Assembly (NCBI GenBank): GCA_900553465.1
Contig: USDT01000005.1
Coordinates: forward strand, 24,447 to 88,446
Length of the DNA stretch: 64,000 nucleotides
From: an uncultured Prevotella sp.
GTDB taxonomy: Bacteria > Bacteroidota > Bacteroidia > Bacteroidales > Bacteroidaceae
Reading direction: 5' to 3'
Below the pieces are notes generated by a model. That model did not search any database and was not told the origin of the DNA. It saw only the letters and a list, made by a program, of their open reading frames with translations. Within the stretch, counting starts at the first letter, position 1; the number at the start of each line of letters is the position of its first letter. This document shows, one piece after another, positions 8,858-17,832 of this stretch. Made by a program: the position numbers and the translations under genes.

Positions 8858-9964
8858 TTATTTTAATGAATTATAGAAAGCAGCTATATCCTTATCATCT
8901 ATAATGGACGAGACTTGTCTGTTATTTTCAGCAATTTGTTTCAATTGCTGTTTCTGCAGCGCAGTCCATGCTTTATGTTTGTTTAGTTTTGATATTATAG
9001 AATGTGTTCGTGCAAAACTATTACTGTTTTCTAAATCTAAGATAAGTTTTTCTTTCTCTTTTTCTTCACAGTTCTCAATAGTTTTGCAATGATTCATTTG
9101 TTCTTTTTTACTTTGATAATGAAAAGATACTAATTTTTCGTTCGATGCGGTTCTGTCTATTATTGTTTTCACCAATCGGTCTAATTCTGAATTCTCTGTA
9201 TAATCTGCTGGCGCAAAATATCCGATTCTATTATCCTCCATCATCTTATATACTTTTCTTTTGTCTTTGCTTTGTGGATTGTAAACACCTATAGAATGAC
9301 CGGAATTGGAATTTACAAGTTTCATACATGGAATATCAGTATCACTGTCTCCGATGTATATCATATTTCTAAAAGGTATACGGATATTCTCCGGTTCAAA
9401 ATAATCATTGACCGCAGCATCATTCATATCTAAAGTTCCTTTTTCTATTCTGAAAAGAAATTGGGTCTTGCTGGTATAATTTATGGCTTGTGCCGGCCAT
9501 AAGGCCACACCATCTTTATCGTAATAAAACGAACTTGCATAAATCTTTTCAAATTCATTTGCAACTTTTGTCCCTTCGATCATTTCTTTAAGACCGGAAG
9601 AAATGATATAATGTTCAACAATTACACCTTTGCTTTCGCCATATTCTCTCATTCTTTTGAACCAAGTGTCAACGCCGGGGAATAATTTTACACGTGAACC
9701 GTATTTTATTAAAGCTTGTTTGTTTAATACGAATTTGCCATGTGCTTTTCTCTTCATCGTAAACATATAGGCAAGGTTTTGGTCCATCTCATTATCTTCA
9801 GCCAGACTGTTGGATTCTTTCCAAAAGTCTTCAATCTCGCATCCGACAGATTGGATATACCCTTGAGCTTGCATGTCATCAGGTGATAATGTTTTGTCAA
9901 AATCGTAGCATATAGCGATGACAGGTTTGTCTTCTTTAGGTTTTCGTATGAATTCTTTACCCAT
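8858..9964 (-). CDS. HAD-family hydrolase with helical C-terminal extension
   Basis: The 368-residue protein carries HAD motif I near the N-terminus (ICYDFDKTLSP, nucleophile and acid/base aspartates), motif II-like SSG (IISSGLKEM), and motif IV (IGDSDTDIPCMKL), so a phosphatase or phosphotransferase fold is well supported. The sequence from about residue 285 to the end is a charged, helix-rich tail, not part of the HAD core, ending near AAFYNSLK. The gene is clearly more A+T-rich than dnaK next to it, with many AAA, AAT and ATA codons, which suggests a different origin. Its ATG lies only 18 bases after the dnaK terminator palindrome, leaving almost no room for a separate promoter. The substrate is unknown. 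Confidence 0.85.
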   Translation of the reverse strand: MGKEFIRKPKEDKPVIAICYDFDKTLSPDDMQAQGYIQSVGCEIEDFWKESNSLAEDNEMDQNLAYMFTMKRKAHGKFVLNKQALIKYGSRVKLFPGVDTWFKRMREYGESKGVIVEHYIISSGLKEMIEGTKVANEFEKIYASSFYYDKDGVALWPAQAINYTSKTQFLFRIEKGTLDMNDAAVNDYFEPENIRIPFRNMIYIGDSDTDIPCMKLVNSNSGHSIGVYNPQSKDKRKVYKMMEDNRIGYFAPADYTENSELDRLVKTIIDRTASNEKLVSFHYQSKKEQMNHCKTIENCEEKEKEKLILDLENSNSFARTHSIISKLNKHKAWTALQKQQLKQIAENNRQVSSIIDDKDIAAFYNSLK

Positions 9965-9982
9965 AAATCATGATATTAAAAA

Positions 9983-10016
9983 AATGAGGCATAATTATCG
10001 ATAATTATGCCTCATT
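9983..10016 (-). terminator. dnaK terminator, perfect 34-base palindrome
   Basis: A perfect inverted repeat with 17-base arms meeting at ATCGAT (arms begin AATGAGGCATAATTAT), followed on the minus strand by seven T. It lies just after the dnaK stop codon and 18 bases before the HAD gene start. The lack of a loop allows about 15 pairs in RNA. Confidence 0.8.
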
Positions 10017-10050
10017 ATAATTATTGTTTATATTCTGTCAGTTAATTTTA

Positions 10051-11952
10051 TTACTTGACTTCCTCAAAATCGGCGTCCTGGATATTGTCGTCAGCCTTTG
10101 CGCCGTTGTTCTGAGCCTGCTGGCCTGCCTGTGCGTCAGCACCCGGCTGTGCGCCCTGATACATCTGTGCGCTTGCGCCCTGCATTACGGTGTTCAGATT
10201 GTTGATGGCGTTGTCGATTGCTGCCACGTCGCCACTCTTGTGAGCGTCCTTCAGCTGCTGGAGTGCAGACTCGATTGCCGGTTTCTTGTCAGCCGGGATC
10301 TTGTCGCCGTTGTCCTTCAGGAAGTTCTCTGTGGTGAATATCATAGAGTCTGCCTGGTTCATCTTGTCCACGCGTTCACGCTCTTTCTTGTCGGCCTCGG
10401 CGTTCTGCTCAGCCTCTGCCTTCATGCGGTCGATTTCTTCCTTGCTCAGACCAGACGAAGCCTCGATGCGGATTGCCTGCTCCTTGCCTGTAGCCTTATC
10501 CTTGGCGCTTACGTTCAGGATACCGTTGGCGTCGATATCGAATGTCACCTCAATCTGCGGAACACCGCGGCGTGCCGGAGCTATGCCTTCAAGGTTGAAC
10601 TGACCGATGCTCTTGTTCTGTGCGGCCATCGGACGCTCACCCTGCAGCACGTGGATAGTTACGGCTGTCTGGTTGTCCACAGCGGTAGAGAATGTCTCAC
10701 TCTTCTTGCAAGGTATAGTGGTGTTGGCCTCGATAAGTTTTGTCATAACGCCACCCATTGTCTCGATACCGAGTGTCAGAGGAGTTACGTCGAGCAGCAC
10801 GATGTCGCCTACGCCGCCTTCCTTGTTGAGGATGGCACCCTGGATTGATGCACCTACAGCTACAACCTCATCCGGGTTAACGCCTTTTGAAGGCTCCTTG
10901 CCGAAGTAGTTCTTAACGAGAGTCTGAACGGCCGGTATACGGCTTGAACCACCCACGAGGATTACTTCGTCTATCTGCGATGTAGAGAGTTTAGCGTCTC
11001 TCATTGCGTTCTGGCACGGAACGAGGCATGCCTGTATCAGGTCGTGAGCCAACTGTTCGAACTGTGAACGTGTCAGAGTCTTAACGAGGTGCTTTGGCAC
11101 ACCGCCTTCAGCCGAGATGTACGGCAGGTTGATTTCTGTAGATGTTGTGCTTGACAGTTCTATCTTAGCTTTCTCTGCTGCCTCTTTCAGACGCTGCATA
11201 GCCATCGGGTCCTTGCTCAGGTCGATGCCTTCGTCAGCCTTGAAGCTGTTTACGAGCCAGTCTATAATAACCTGATCGAAGTCGTCACCACCCAGGTGAG
11301 TGTCACCGTTGGTAGAAAGAACCTCGAACACACCGCCACCGAACTCAAGGATTGAGATATCGAATGTACCTCCACCAAGGTCGAACACAGCGATCTTCAT
11401 GTCCTTGTTGGCTTTGTCAACACCGTAAGCCAGGGCTGCTGCTGTAGGCTCGTTCACGATACGGCGAACGTTGAGGCCTGCAATCTGTCCGGCTTCCTTT
11501 GTTGCCTGACGCTGAGAGTCTGAGAAGTATGCCGGCACTGTGATTACGGCGTCCGTAACTTCCTGGCCCAGATAGTCCTCTGCGGTCTTCTTCATTTTCT
11601 GGAGCACCATGGCTGAGATTTCCTGCGGAGTGTACTTGCGGCCGTCGATGTCAACACGCGGATAACCGCCTTCGTTCACAACGCTGAACGGAACGCGCTC
11701 TGCCTCTTTCTGGCTCTGTGCGTAGGTCTCACCCATGAAACGCTTTATAGAGTAAACGGTGTTCTTCGGATTGGTGATGGCCTGACGTTTTGCAGGGTCG
11801 CCCACCTTGCGCTCACCGTCTTTTACGAATCCTACAACTGAAGGAGTGGTGCGCTTGCCTTCGCTGTTTGTGATTACTACCGGTTCGTTGCCTTCAAATA
11901 CGGCAACGCAAGAGTTTGTAGTACCTAAGTCGATTCCAATAATCTTTCCCAT
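10051..11952 (-). CDS. dnaK: Molecular chaperone DnaK (Hsp70)
   Basis: A full-length 633-residue Hsp70. The ATPase domain begins with the phosphate-1 loop [13 protein letters not shown] (residues 4-16), has the conserved [17 protein letters not shown] and [12 protein letters not shown] segments and [10 protein letters not shown], then the linker [11 protein letters not shown] and the peptide-binding domain, and a C-terminal lid ending in a Gln/Ala/Gly-rich tail and the typical acidic end DADFEEVK. It refolds proteins with DnaJ and GrpE, neither of which is in the window. No CIRCE-type inverted repeat is visible upstream. It is monocistronic, ending at a strong terminator. Confidence 0.98.
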   Translation of the reverse strand: MGKIIGIDLGTTNSCVAVFEGNEPVVITNSEGKRTTPSVVGFVKDGERKVGDPAKRQAITNPKNTVYSIKRFMGETYAQSQKEAERVPFSVVNEGGYPRVDIDGRKYTPQEISAMVLQKMKKTAEDYLGQEVTDAVITVPAYFSDSQRQATKEAGQIAGLNVRRIVNEPTAAALAYGVDKANKDMKIAVFDLGGGTFDISILEFGGGVFEVLSTNGDTHLGGDDFDQVIIDWLVNSFKADEGIDLSKDPMAMQRLKEAAEKAKIELSSTTSTEINLPYISAEGGVPKHLVKTLTRSQFEQLAHDLIQACLVPCQNAMRDAKLSTSQIDEVILVGGSSRIPAVQTLVKNYFGKEPSKGVNPDEVVAVGASIQGAILNKEGGVGDIVLLDVTPLTLGIETMGGVMTKLIEANTTIPCKKSETFSTAVDNQTAVTIHVLQGERPMAAQNKSIGQFNLEGIAPARRGVPQIEVTFDIDANGILNVSAKDKATGKEQAIRIEASSGLSKEEIDRMKAEAEQNAEADKKERERVDKMNQADSMIFTTENFLKDNGDKIPADKKPAIESALQQLKDAHKSGDVAAIDNAINNLNTVMQGASAQMYQGAQPGADAQAGQQAQNNGAKADDNIQDADFEEVK

Positions 11953-12525
11953 AATGTTTATCTTTTTTTTGTTATTATTCTAATTTAATGTTATCTTTGA
12001 ACATGCGTTCGCTATCATAATAACAAATGGTATGCCAAACGCAGGGCGGACAGCAGAGGCTGACAGCCTGTGTGACAAAATGGCACGTTCGTGGGCAGAG
12101 TCTGACGCATTGCGGCGGGCGTGACATTATATAATATATGCGCGACAGTATTGGTTTTATCGCCGGTATGTGGCAGGTGCTCAATTAGCAGAGAATCTTT
12201 CAGCACATCTGATGTATTTTAGAGCGTATCCGTTTTCTATTTCGCGATTTTCTGTTGTCAAGATTCTTACCGTCCGGAGAATTTCCGCAGTTATTCAGAG
12301 TGTGCCGTTTGCCGTTTGCAAAGAGTGGGGAAGAGGATGCGGAAGGAGAATAATGTTAATGTGTGTTAATCGTGTTTAGAAATCGCACCTTCGTTCGTCT
12401 GATATAATGAAAGCCTGAGGCAGAAAGCCATTGACCAGTGAGCATGATGCCGCGGCGACTCCTTCCCGGATTGATGATATGATGGGAGGAGAAGAACGAG
12501 AAAGAAGAAACATAACCGAATCAGA
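11953..12525. other. Intergenic region between dnaK and the divergent sigma factor
   Basis: About 570 bases without a convincing gene; short frames here have no recognisable features. It must hold the dnaK promoter, but no minus-strand TAnnTTTG was found. A well-formed plus-strand promoter is present at 11968-11999. A strong ribosome-binding-like GGGAGGAG occurs at 12484-12491 without an ATG at normal distance. Confidence 0.5.
11968..11999 (+). promoter_or_regulatory. Candidate plus-strand promoter upstream of dnaK
   Basis: TTTG at 11968-11971 and TATCTTTG at 11992-11999 are separated by 20 bases, an excellent fit to the Bacteroidetes primary sigma consensus. It points away from dnaK toward the ECF sigma gene at 12526, which would give a leader of over 500 bases or a separate short RNA. 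Confidence 0.5.
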
Positions 12526-13038
12526 GTGGAGCAGAACGAGTTTGAAAATATTGCCGTCGGCATAAGGACGAAGGTGCTTGGCGTGGCCCGCCATTACGGG
12601 CTTTCGCCCGAGGAAGCCGAAGACACAGCGCAGGACACCATGCTGAAGCTATGGGCCATGCGCGACGAACTCGACCGTTACCGCTCGGTTGACGCTCTGG
12701 CAAAGTGCATCGCCGTTCATCTCAGTGTGACTACGCTGCGACGCCGGCGCACAGTTCCGATAGACGTTCGGCCTGCAATGACCGACACCTCTCCGGGCCC
12801 CGACACACAGCTTGAGATGATGGAGAACGAACAGTGGCTGAGCCGCAGGCTCGCACGCTTGCCGTCATCAGAATATCAGGTGCTGCACCTGCGTCAGGTG
12901 GAACGCAAGACCAACAGCGAGATTGCTGCCATAATGGGAATTGAGACAACGTCTGTGGCTACACTGCTCTCACGGGCACGCCAAAGACTCATGCAGGACA
13001 TCAGAAAAAGAAAACAACAAAACGAACTACTCTTATGA
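12526..13038 (+). CDS. RNA polymerase ECF-type sigma-70 family factor
   Basis: A 170-residue sigma factor with region 2 (GLSPEEAEDTAQDTMLKLWAMRDELDRYRSVDALAKCIAVH) and region 4 (LPSSEYQVLHLRQVERKTNSEIAAIMGIETTSVATLLSRARQRLMQDI), the helix-turn-helix that reads the -35 box. It overlaps the next gene by four bases (ATGA), typical of a sigma/anti-sigma pair. No ATG start is available; GTG at 12526 is the best visible start, but the strong GGGAGGAG at 12484 is 35 bases upstream, so a start at another codon is possible. Target genes are unknown; the three-gene cluster may be self-regulated. Confidence 0.88.
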   Translation: MEQNEFENIAVGIRTKVLGVARHYGLSPEEAEDTAQDTMLKLWAMRDELDRYRSVDALAKCIAVHLSVTTLRRRRTVPIDVRPAMTDTSPGPDTQLEMMENEQWLSRRLARLPSSEYQVLHLRQVERKTNSEIAAIMGIETTSVATLLSRARQRLMQDIRKRKQQNELLL

Positions 13039-13721
13039 CAAACGAATTTGACGACATAAAAAAGCTCACCCAACGCTTCATGGACGGACTGACCACCATT
13101 GAGGAGGAAGACCGTCTGGCCGCTTACTACCGCACACACGACGTGCCGGAGGAATGGCGTGAGTATAAGGAGATGTTCGCTTACTTCGACGCCGGCATGC
13201 CGCAGGGTGGGGATGAAGTTGCCGCCCGACCCGTGCGCCGTGTCCGCCGTCTGTGGCTTGGTGTGGCGGCTGCTGCGGCCGTGGCCGTACTGATGGTCAT
13301 GGTGTGGCCGCGTGGTGAGGAACTCGCGCCCTCAGTCCAGCCTCCCACAGCCATGAGTGACGCCAAAACGCAGCCCGACAGTGCCGCATCGGCCGAAGCC
13401 GACACCGTGAACTTCCGCCCAGAGCGTCCGGCTCCCAAACCTGTACGCCGCCGCATCGACCGCTATCGCTACAAGCCTGCTCCGCCAAAGGTTTATCTGG
13501 CAAAGACTGAAAACATGGAGTGCACTGTGCCGGCAGACTCTATTGCCGCCGCCGATAGGCTCCTGGCTGAGAAGATGCACGAGATAGAGGCTGTGAGCGA
13601 GGCGCTGCTCCGTAACATCGAAACCCTCAACGAGGTGAAGACACTGGAGTTGGCCGGAATGGATTATGGAGATGAAACGGATGGTAGCGACGGTGCGTCT
13701 GAAGACGATCTGATGTACTGA
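13035..13721 (+). CDS. Probable anti-sigma factor, single-pass membrane protein
   Basis: A 228-residue protein translationally coupled to the sigma gene through an ATGA overlap. The first 60 residues are soluble and acidic (helical, LTQRFMDGLTTIEEEDRLAAYYRTHDVPEEWREYKEMFAYFD), resembling the cytosolic part of membrane anti-sigma factors. A single membrane helix follows at about residues 74-93 (LWLGVAAAAAVAVLMVMVWP), then a Pro-rich and basic periplasmic tail. No zinc-binding HxxxCxxC motif is visible. The role as anti-sigma factor is inferred from position and topology, not from a recognised domain. Confidence 0.7.
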   Translation: MTNEFDDIKKLTQRFMDGLTTIEEEDRLAAYYRTHDVPEEWREYKEMFAYFDAGMPQGGDEVAARPVRRVRRLWLGVAAAAAVAVLMVMVWPRGEELAPSVQPPTAMSDAKTQPDSAASAEADTVNFRPERPAPKPVRRRIDRYRYKPAPPKVYLAKTENMECTVPADSIAAADRLLAEKMHEIEAVSEALLRNIETLNEVKTLELAGMDYGDETDGSDGASEDDLMY

Positions 13722-13773
13722 TGTTGTTGATAAAATGAATACGATATTGTTGAAAAACAAAAACAATAAATAT

Positions 13774-14715
13774 ATGAACACCATATACCGATTATTTACC
13801 GCGTTGACGATAATGTCAGTGACGTTGTCTGTATCAGCTCAACGACGCATAGACAAGGCCATAAACGAATTTCTGTTAGACAAGAAAAGCTCCGAGTATG
13901 TCATTTCGAATACGAAAGAACAGGAGTTCGTGACAGCAGACGGCAAGAATACTTTGTATAACGAGATTGGTTTCAGAATCAAACATTCAGACGCTGACAT
14001 TCTTGAGAAATTGCGCAAGGCCTTTCTTTCTGAAAGCGCCAATGCTTATAATATGATGATGAGAAATGCCAACAGTGGTAGTAACGAACAGATGAAAATT
14101 GCATACGGGGCTGATCTTAGTAAAACTTTTACCTTCGGAACACGCAGCGATCGCAATTATATTGTGCTTAATATAAAAGAGCCCGGTGACAGCACATGGC
14201 GGTGGTGTTACGCTTTGGTGTGGTATGAGAGCAAAGATAGAATCAGCCGTTCGAAAGACACTTATATATCAGGTTCCATTTCCATCATATATAGCCGTGA
14301 CCCGAAGGTGAAACGCAGTACGAGTGAGAATGTGTCTGTGCGTACCACGATATTGCCGGACGGAACAGTTGTAACTTATAACAGCGACAATGATACGAAA
14401 ACAGTTGTCTATAAGAACGGAAACGTTGTTGGGAATAGTTCGGCAGAATATAGTGATGTGGATAGTTCGTCGAGATTTCTCGTGATATTTGGCAATCTGC
14501 GCTCGGTGTTCCTTGATGCCAAACGCGAAAAGTCCGGACTTGCCATGCAGACTACTATTGCCAATCGCATGCTCGACCTGTGCAAGAACAAAGGCAGTCT
14601 GTTGTCGAAGGACGAACGGTCATTGTGTCGCACCACGCTTATTGACATGAGCCAAGGATTGAATGACAAATATGTAATAGGTATTCTGAAAATGGCAGCA
14701 GACGCGCTGAAATAA
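13774..14715 (+). CDS. Secreted protein of unknown function downstream of ECF sigma pair
   Basis: A 313-residue protein beginning with a signal peptide (MNTIYRLFTALTIMSVTLSVSAQ). The open frame extends to an ATG at 13735, but the second ATG at 13774 starts the signal sequence. The mature part has alternating strands with aspartate- and serine-rich segments and no cysteine-based or catalytic motif that I recognise. It follows the probable anti-sigma gene by 52 bases in the same direction, suggesting a third member of the operon and a likely target or sensor of the envelope response. Similar three-gene arrangements are common in Bacteroidales. Function unknown. Confidence 0.72.
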   Translation: MNTIYRLFTALTIMSVTLSVSAQRRIDKAINEFLLDKKSSEYVISNTKEQEFVTADGKNTLYNEIGFRIKHSDADILEKLRKAFLSESANAYNMMMRNANSGSNEQMKIAYGADLSKTFTFGTRSDRNYIVLNIKEPGDSTWRWCYALVWYESKDRISRSKDTYISGSISIIYSRDPKVKRSTSENVSVRTTILPDGTVVTYNSDNDTKTVVYKNGNVVGNSSAEYSDVDSSSRFLVIFGNLRSVFLDAKREKSGLAMQTTIANRMLDLCKNKGSLLSKDERSLCRTTLIDMSQGLNDKYVIGILKMAADALK

Positions 14716-14750
14716 TCAATATTTTCATAAGAATGTTTCTTCATCAAAGG

Positions 14751-14779
14751 AAAGGGGCGGCCGTGAGGTCAGCCCCTTT
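14751..14779 (+). terminator. Terminator after the sigma operon
   Basis: Stem AAAGGGGC against GCCCCTTT with a 13-base loop, followed by TTTGT. It lies 35 bases after the stop of the secreted protein gene. Confidence 0.7.
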
Positions 14780-15019
14780 TGTCGTTATGTGCGGTGTGCC
14801 GTGCCACCGCAGGCGGATGTTGTGTATCATACCGTACATCCTGCACAATACGCTAAATCTTTCCGTCATGCCGTCCGTGCATATGCTGTTGTATATATGT
14901 GTCCGGCGGAAATTCTGTAGGGAATGGCTTGAATAACAAGACTGCTGTTGTCTGTCCAAAATCATCGTTTCCACCTTCGCTTGGACAGGGTATCCGAAAA
15001 GGTCTTCCCGCACCCCTTG

Positions 15020-15452
15020 CATCCTGCGATTTTCTGTCTGAGTTTTCTGTTCTACCCCGTTTATTTTTCGCGGATTTGCGGGCGGACTCTCCTTCGGCTG
15101 CAAATTCGCGAAAAATCAGGACCTTGTGCAAATTGTTGAAAATCAATAATTTATAATTACGACAGCTTTTTCGCCATGCAATAAGTACCGTTTTAGAGTC
15201 TGATTATGCCCGTTTCAGGGCATGATACGGGCGATATCAGCCCCTGAAACAGAGTTTATCAGCCCCTCAAACGGGCTTAATGAGAGTGACGGACAGAATC
15301 TCCGGCGTGACTATACAGGGTAGAGGGTGGCAGGCATCGGGTGTAAAGAGCCTTAAATGTGGTGTGTTTAACATTGGTTAACATCTCTTTTGCGAAAATT
15401 TTTTGTCAAAAAAAAGTCAAGAAATCGGGTGAATTTTTCTCTTGAGTTTTCT
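15020..15452. repeat. Interspersed intergenic element, copy 1, with 22-base modules
   Basis: One of three long copies of the same non-coding element (others at 41281-41772 and 55940-56428). In order it has: a left block with GAGTTTTCTGTTCTACCCC; a stem-loop at 15064-15115 whose 16-base arms pair apart from one G-T; five 22-base modules at 15175-15284 with cores such as GCCCGTTTCA and TGAAAC; and a right block at 15367-15424 (TTTAACATTGGTTAACATC, then a run of eight A and GTCAAGAAA). It lies between convergent gene ends. No transposase, no terminal inverted repeats and no convincing coding frame are seen. Confidence 0.75.
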
Positions 15453-15720
15453 GAATCCTAGCCTTGTTTTTCATGAAAAATCCATGCACGGGTGCATGAG
15501 TGGAAAAGCTGTATTTAGGTGTGCTGTCTTATGTGGACAACTCACGGTCTATGGCAATGCCTGTCTGTTCTTACATGAATAAATGTGCTGCCACTGTTCT
15601 GCCGCTCTGTATTGTCAGAGTGTTTATGGACTTTCATCGTGTTTTATGAATTAGAATGAATCCCGGCATTATTTCTACAGAGTCCGAATATATCGTGCAT
15701 CAGACAATTCCATACAGAAA

Positions 15721-15759
15721 GCGCGGGGCGCATCAGTCTGTGCCGATAACGCCCCGCGC
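15721..15759 (-). terminator. Terminator of the BACON/PrsW operon
   Basis: A 10-base G+C-rich stem (GCGCGGGGCG against CGCCCCGCGC) with a 19-base loop just after the stop at 15766. The T run on the minus strand is weak (TTTCTG), so termination efficiency is uncertain. Confidence 0.6.
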
Positions 15760-15765
15760 CATTTT

Positions 15766-16644
15766 CTATTCGTCTCTTTTGCCTGTTCCGTTGCATGTGC
15801 TGCACTCCAGTTTTCCTTTTCCGCCGCACCACATACATGTCGTACTGTACCATCCGAACCCTGAGCTGCCCGTTCCCAGACAATAACTGCATGTCTTATC
15901 GCCCTCGCCGTGGCAAACATTGCAGGTGCCTCCCTGCACTACAAATACAGACTGCGACACGTTGTCCTCGCTGAGAACTATTGTTCCTGTGCGGTATTCG
16001 TCGTCGTTCTCGTCACATTTTATGCTCAATGTGCCGTCCTTCTCTTCGTCCACGCTTATCCAGTCGGGGCAATCCTTCTGCAGTGCACATCCGTCTGTGT
16101 CCAGTTTGAGCTTCTGGCTGCCTCCCGATGATGAGAAGTTCAGACTGTATTCGTCTGTTTTCAGCCTTGTGGCATATCCCAGCTGGCCTATTGCCACCTG
16201 CGCCAGCCGTTTGCCGCTCTGCACTGTTATCGTGCCCTGACGGTCCTGTCCGGTGGTGTTTGGCATGACGGTTATGTTGAAGTATTCGTCCCTCTCGTCT
16301 ATGTTCACCCAGTCCGGCTTATGGTTTATTGTCCACACATAGCCGTCGTAGTCAACGTCCACCTTGCATTCGCCGCCTGCCTTGACAACCTTTATCATGT
16401 TAGGTTCCACCCGCAGATAGGTCGCGGCGTTCATTATATAGTTGTAGAAGGCCACAAGAGCTATTATCAGCAGAACCACGCTCACTACTATTTTCTTCAG
16501 ACATCCGCCCTTCTGCTTAGGTCTTAGGGGCGGATTGTTTTCCGAAACAGTCGCGTTGCCCGGTTCTATAAGCCGGCATCCGTCTTTTGTGCAGAAACTC
16601 ATTGTGTCATCATACTGTGTATGACACTTCGGACATTCTTTCAT
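15766..16644 (-). CDS. Zinc-ribbon, BACON and DnaJ-type zinc-finger membrane protein
   Basis: The 292-residue protein has an unusual domain order. Residues 1-25 form a zinc ribbon (CPKCHTQY...FCTKDGC). One membrane helix follows at about 51-71. Two BACON-like beta domains follow at about 77-158 and 160-238 (WTINHKPDWVNI...RQGTITV and CPDWISVDEE...RTGTIVLS). The end, about 240-289, carries four exact CxxCxGxG motifs (CNVCHGEG, CSYCLGTG, CMWCGGKG, CSTCNGTG), the same number as the cysteine-rich domain of DnaJ. No J domain is present. It is 24 bases downstream of the PrsW-type gene and surely co-transcribed. BACON domains are usually extracytoplasmic ligand binders; whether the zinc finger is outside the cytoplasm here is unclear. 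It may be a PrsW substrate (inference). Confidence 0.85.
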   Translation of the reverse strand: MKECPKCHTQYDDTMSFCTKDGCRLIEPGNATVSENNPPLRPKQKGGCLKKIVVSVVLLIIALVAFYNYIMNAATYLRVEPNMIKVVKAGGECKVDVDYDGYVWTINHKPDWVNIDERDEYFNITVMPNTTGQDRQGTITVQSGKRLAQVAIGQLGYATRLKTDEYSLNFSSSGGSQKLKLDTDGCALQKDCPDWISVDEEKDGTLSIKCDENDDEYRTGTIVLSEDNVSQSVFVVQGGTCNVCHGEGDKTCSYCLGTGSSGFGWYSTTCMWCGGKGKLECSTCNGTGKRDE

Positions 16645-16668
16645 TTCTTCCTTTTATTTTTTGTTATA

Positions 16669-17832
16669 CTATCTTCTTCTGCTCACTTCCGCCAGTCCCA
16701 TGTTTATCAGAATCATCACGACAACCCATACTACGACAATCAGGGCTATATATCCTCCGAACGGGAAAATTTCGTTTATCCACATGGCCAGAGGCGAATC
16801 CCACAGGCAATGCAGCACAACCGGTATGGCAAACAGTTTCAGAAATATCGAGTTGGAGAATACTGACGTGTCGATGACACCCGTGGCTTTGGCCGTGATG
16901 ACAAACGCCGCGCCTGATATCGCAGCCCATGCCACGTGGCCGCCCGGTGCAAGCACGGCACGCAGGAATATCGTGTTGTTTATGGCGTCCATCATTTCCT
17001 GGCCGTCTATGTTCTGTCCATAAGCGGCCGCATAGCCCGTTATCTGCTGCAACTGTATGAAAGGCTGCAACGCATATCCGGCCGACTCGAATGCCGCGAA
17101 GCCTGCTCCTACGGATGCTCCGATGAGAAGACCTGTGAGAATGGACAGCTTTCCGAGTTTCCTCAGTATGGCGAAGACTATCACGGCCTTGCCTATCTCC
17201 TCAATAAGACCAACCATGAACGCACCGAAAAAGTCCATCTCTTCCACCGCATAGAAGGAGAACAGCAGCAGTGTGGCTACCAGCGAGGCGCATCCTCCGA
17301 TGAAGAATGTTCTCAGTACGGTGTACATGCTGACGTTGCGCCATACGTTTGCCTCCATAAACAGAATCATGGTGGACAGCGGTACGGCGAAAGAGCCTAT
17401 CACAATCATTCCCGGAAAGGCATTGAGATTGCCGAAGGCATTCACGCATATCCACAGAAGCACGAAGGTGATGACAAACATCAGCAGCACTCTGCTGTAC
17501 AGCCACGGACGTGGCCATCCCTTAGATATGCTGGCGGCATCAGGAGTCGTTGTCTTCGTACCGCAGATGAATATCTCCTCGGCCTCCTCTGTCGTGTGCG
17601 GTTTGAACACGTCGGAGAAAAGCACTTTCCAGTTAATGTCGGCCGGTCTGTCGTTTCCCACATAGTCGTTTATGGAATCTATCCATGAACTGCCGCTCCC
17701 GCTGTGCGTCTTTTTCTGCGAATTGTTGTTTGAGTAATTGTTCGCTGTATTAGTGTTTAACGGTTTTCCGCAATGCCCGCAAAACCTGTCACCCTCATGG
17801 TTCGGGCAACCGCAATAGTTACAATATATCAT
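16669..17832 (-). CDS. PrsW-family intramembrane metalloprotease with zinc ribbon
   Basis: The 387-residue protein starts with a zinc ribbon (CNYCGCPN...FCGHCG), followed by a Ser/Asn-rich linker and about eight membrane helices. The three catalytic motifs of the PrsW (M82/Abi-like) family are present: EEIGK with EE at residues 211-212, FxxxE (F245-E249) and HxxxD (H341-D345). PrsW of Bacillus cleaves a single-pass anti-sigma factor inside or near the membrane. The gene directly downstream encodes a single-pass membrane protein with a matching N-terminal zinc ribbon, so it is the obvious candidate partner. The two ECF/anti-sigma pairs in this window are also possible targets, but nothing in the sequence links them. 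Confidence 0.87.
   Translation of the reverse strand: MIYCNYCGCPNHEGDRFCGHCGKPLNTNTANNYSNNNSQKKTHSGSGSSWIDSINDYVGNDRPADINWKVLFSDVFKPHTTEEAEEIFICGTKTTTPDAASISKGWPRPWLYSRVLLMFVITFVLLWICVNAFGNLNAFPGMIVIGSFAVPLSTMILFMEANVWRNVSMYTVLRTFFIGGCASLVATLLLFSFYAVEEMDFFGAFMVGLIEEIGKAVIVFAILRKLGKLSILTGLLIGASVGAGFAAFESAGYALQPFIQLQQITGYAAAYGQNIDGQEMMDAINNTIFLRAVLAPGGHVAWAAISGAAFVITAKATGVIDTSVFSNSIFLKLFAIPVVLHCLWDSPLAMWINEIFPFGGYIALIVVVWVVVMILINMGLAEVSRRR

Noticed and set aside
10024-10848. Plus-strand frame of 274 codons opposite the end of dnaK
   Set aside because: Cys/Leu/Val-rich shadow of the dnaK lid region; no start signal or family resemblance.
11953-12300. Heat-shock CIRCE or other dnaK operator
   Set aside because: No TTAGCACTC...GAGTGCTAA inverted repeat or similar palindrome was found in the upstream region.
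14853-15146. Small peptide frames shared by the three long elements (also 41334-41516 and 55987-56172, minus strand)
   Set aside because: About 33 codons keep frame and some residues (GRTENSD), but the starts differ, there is no ribosome-binding site, and the frame breaks at an indel just beyond the shared part. The similarity is explained by the repeated DNA and the hairpin.
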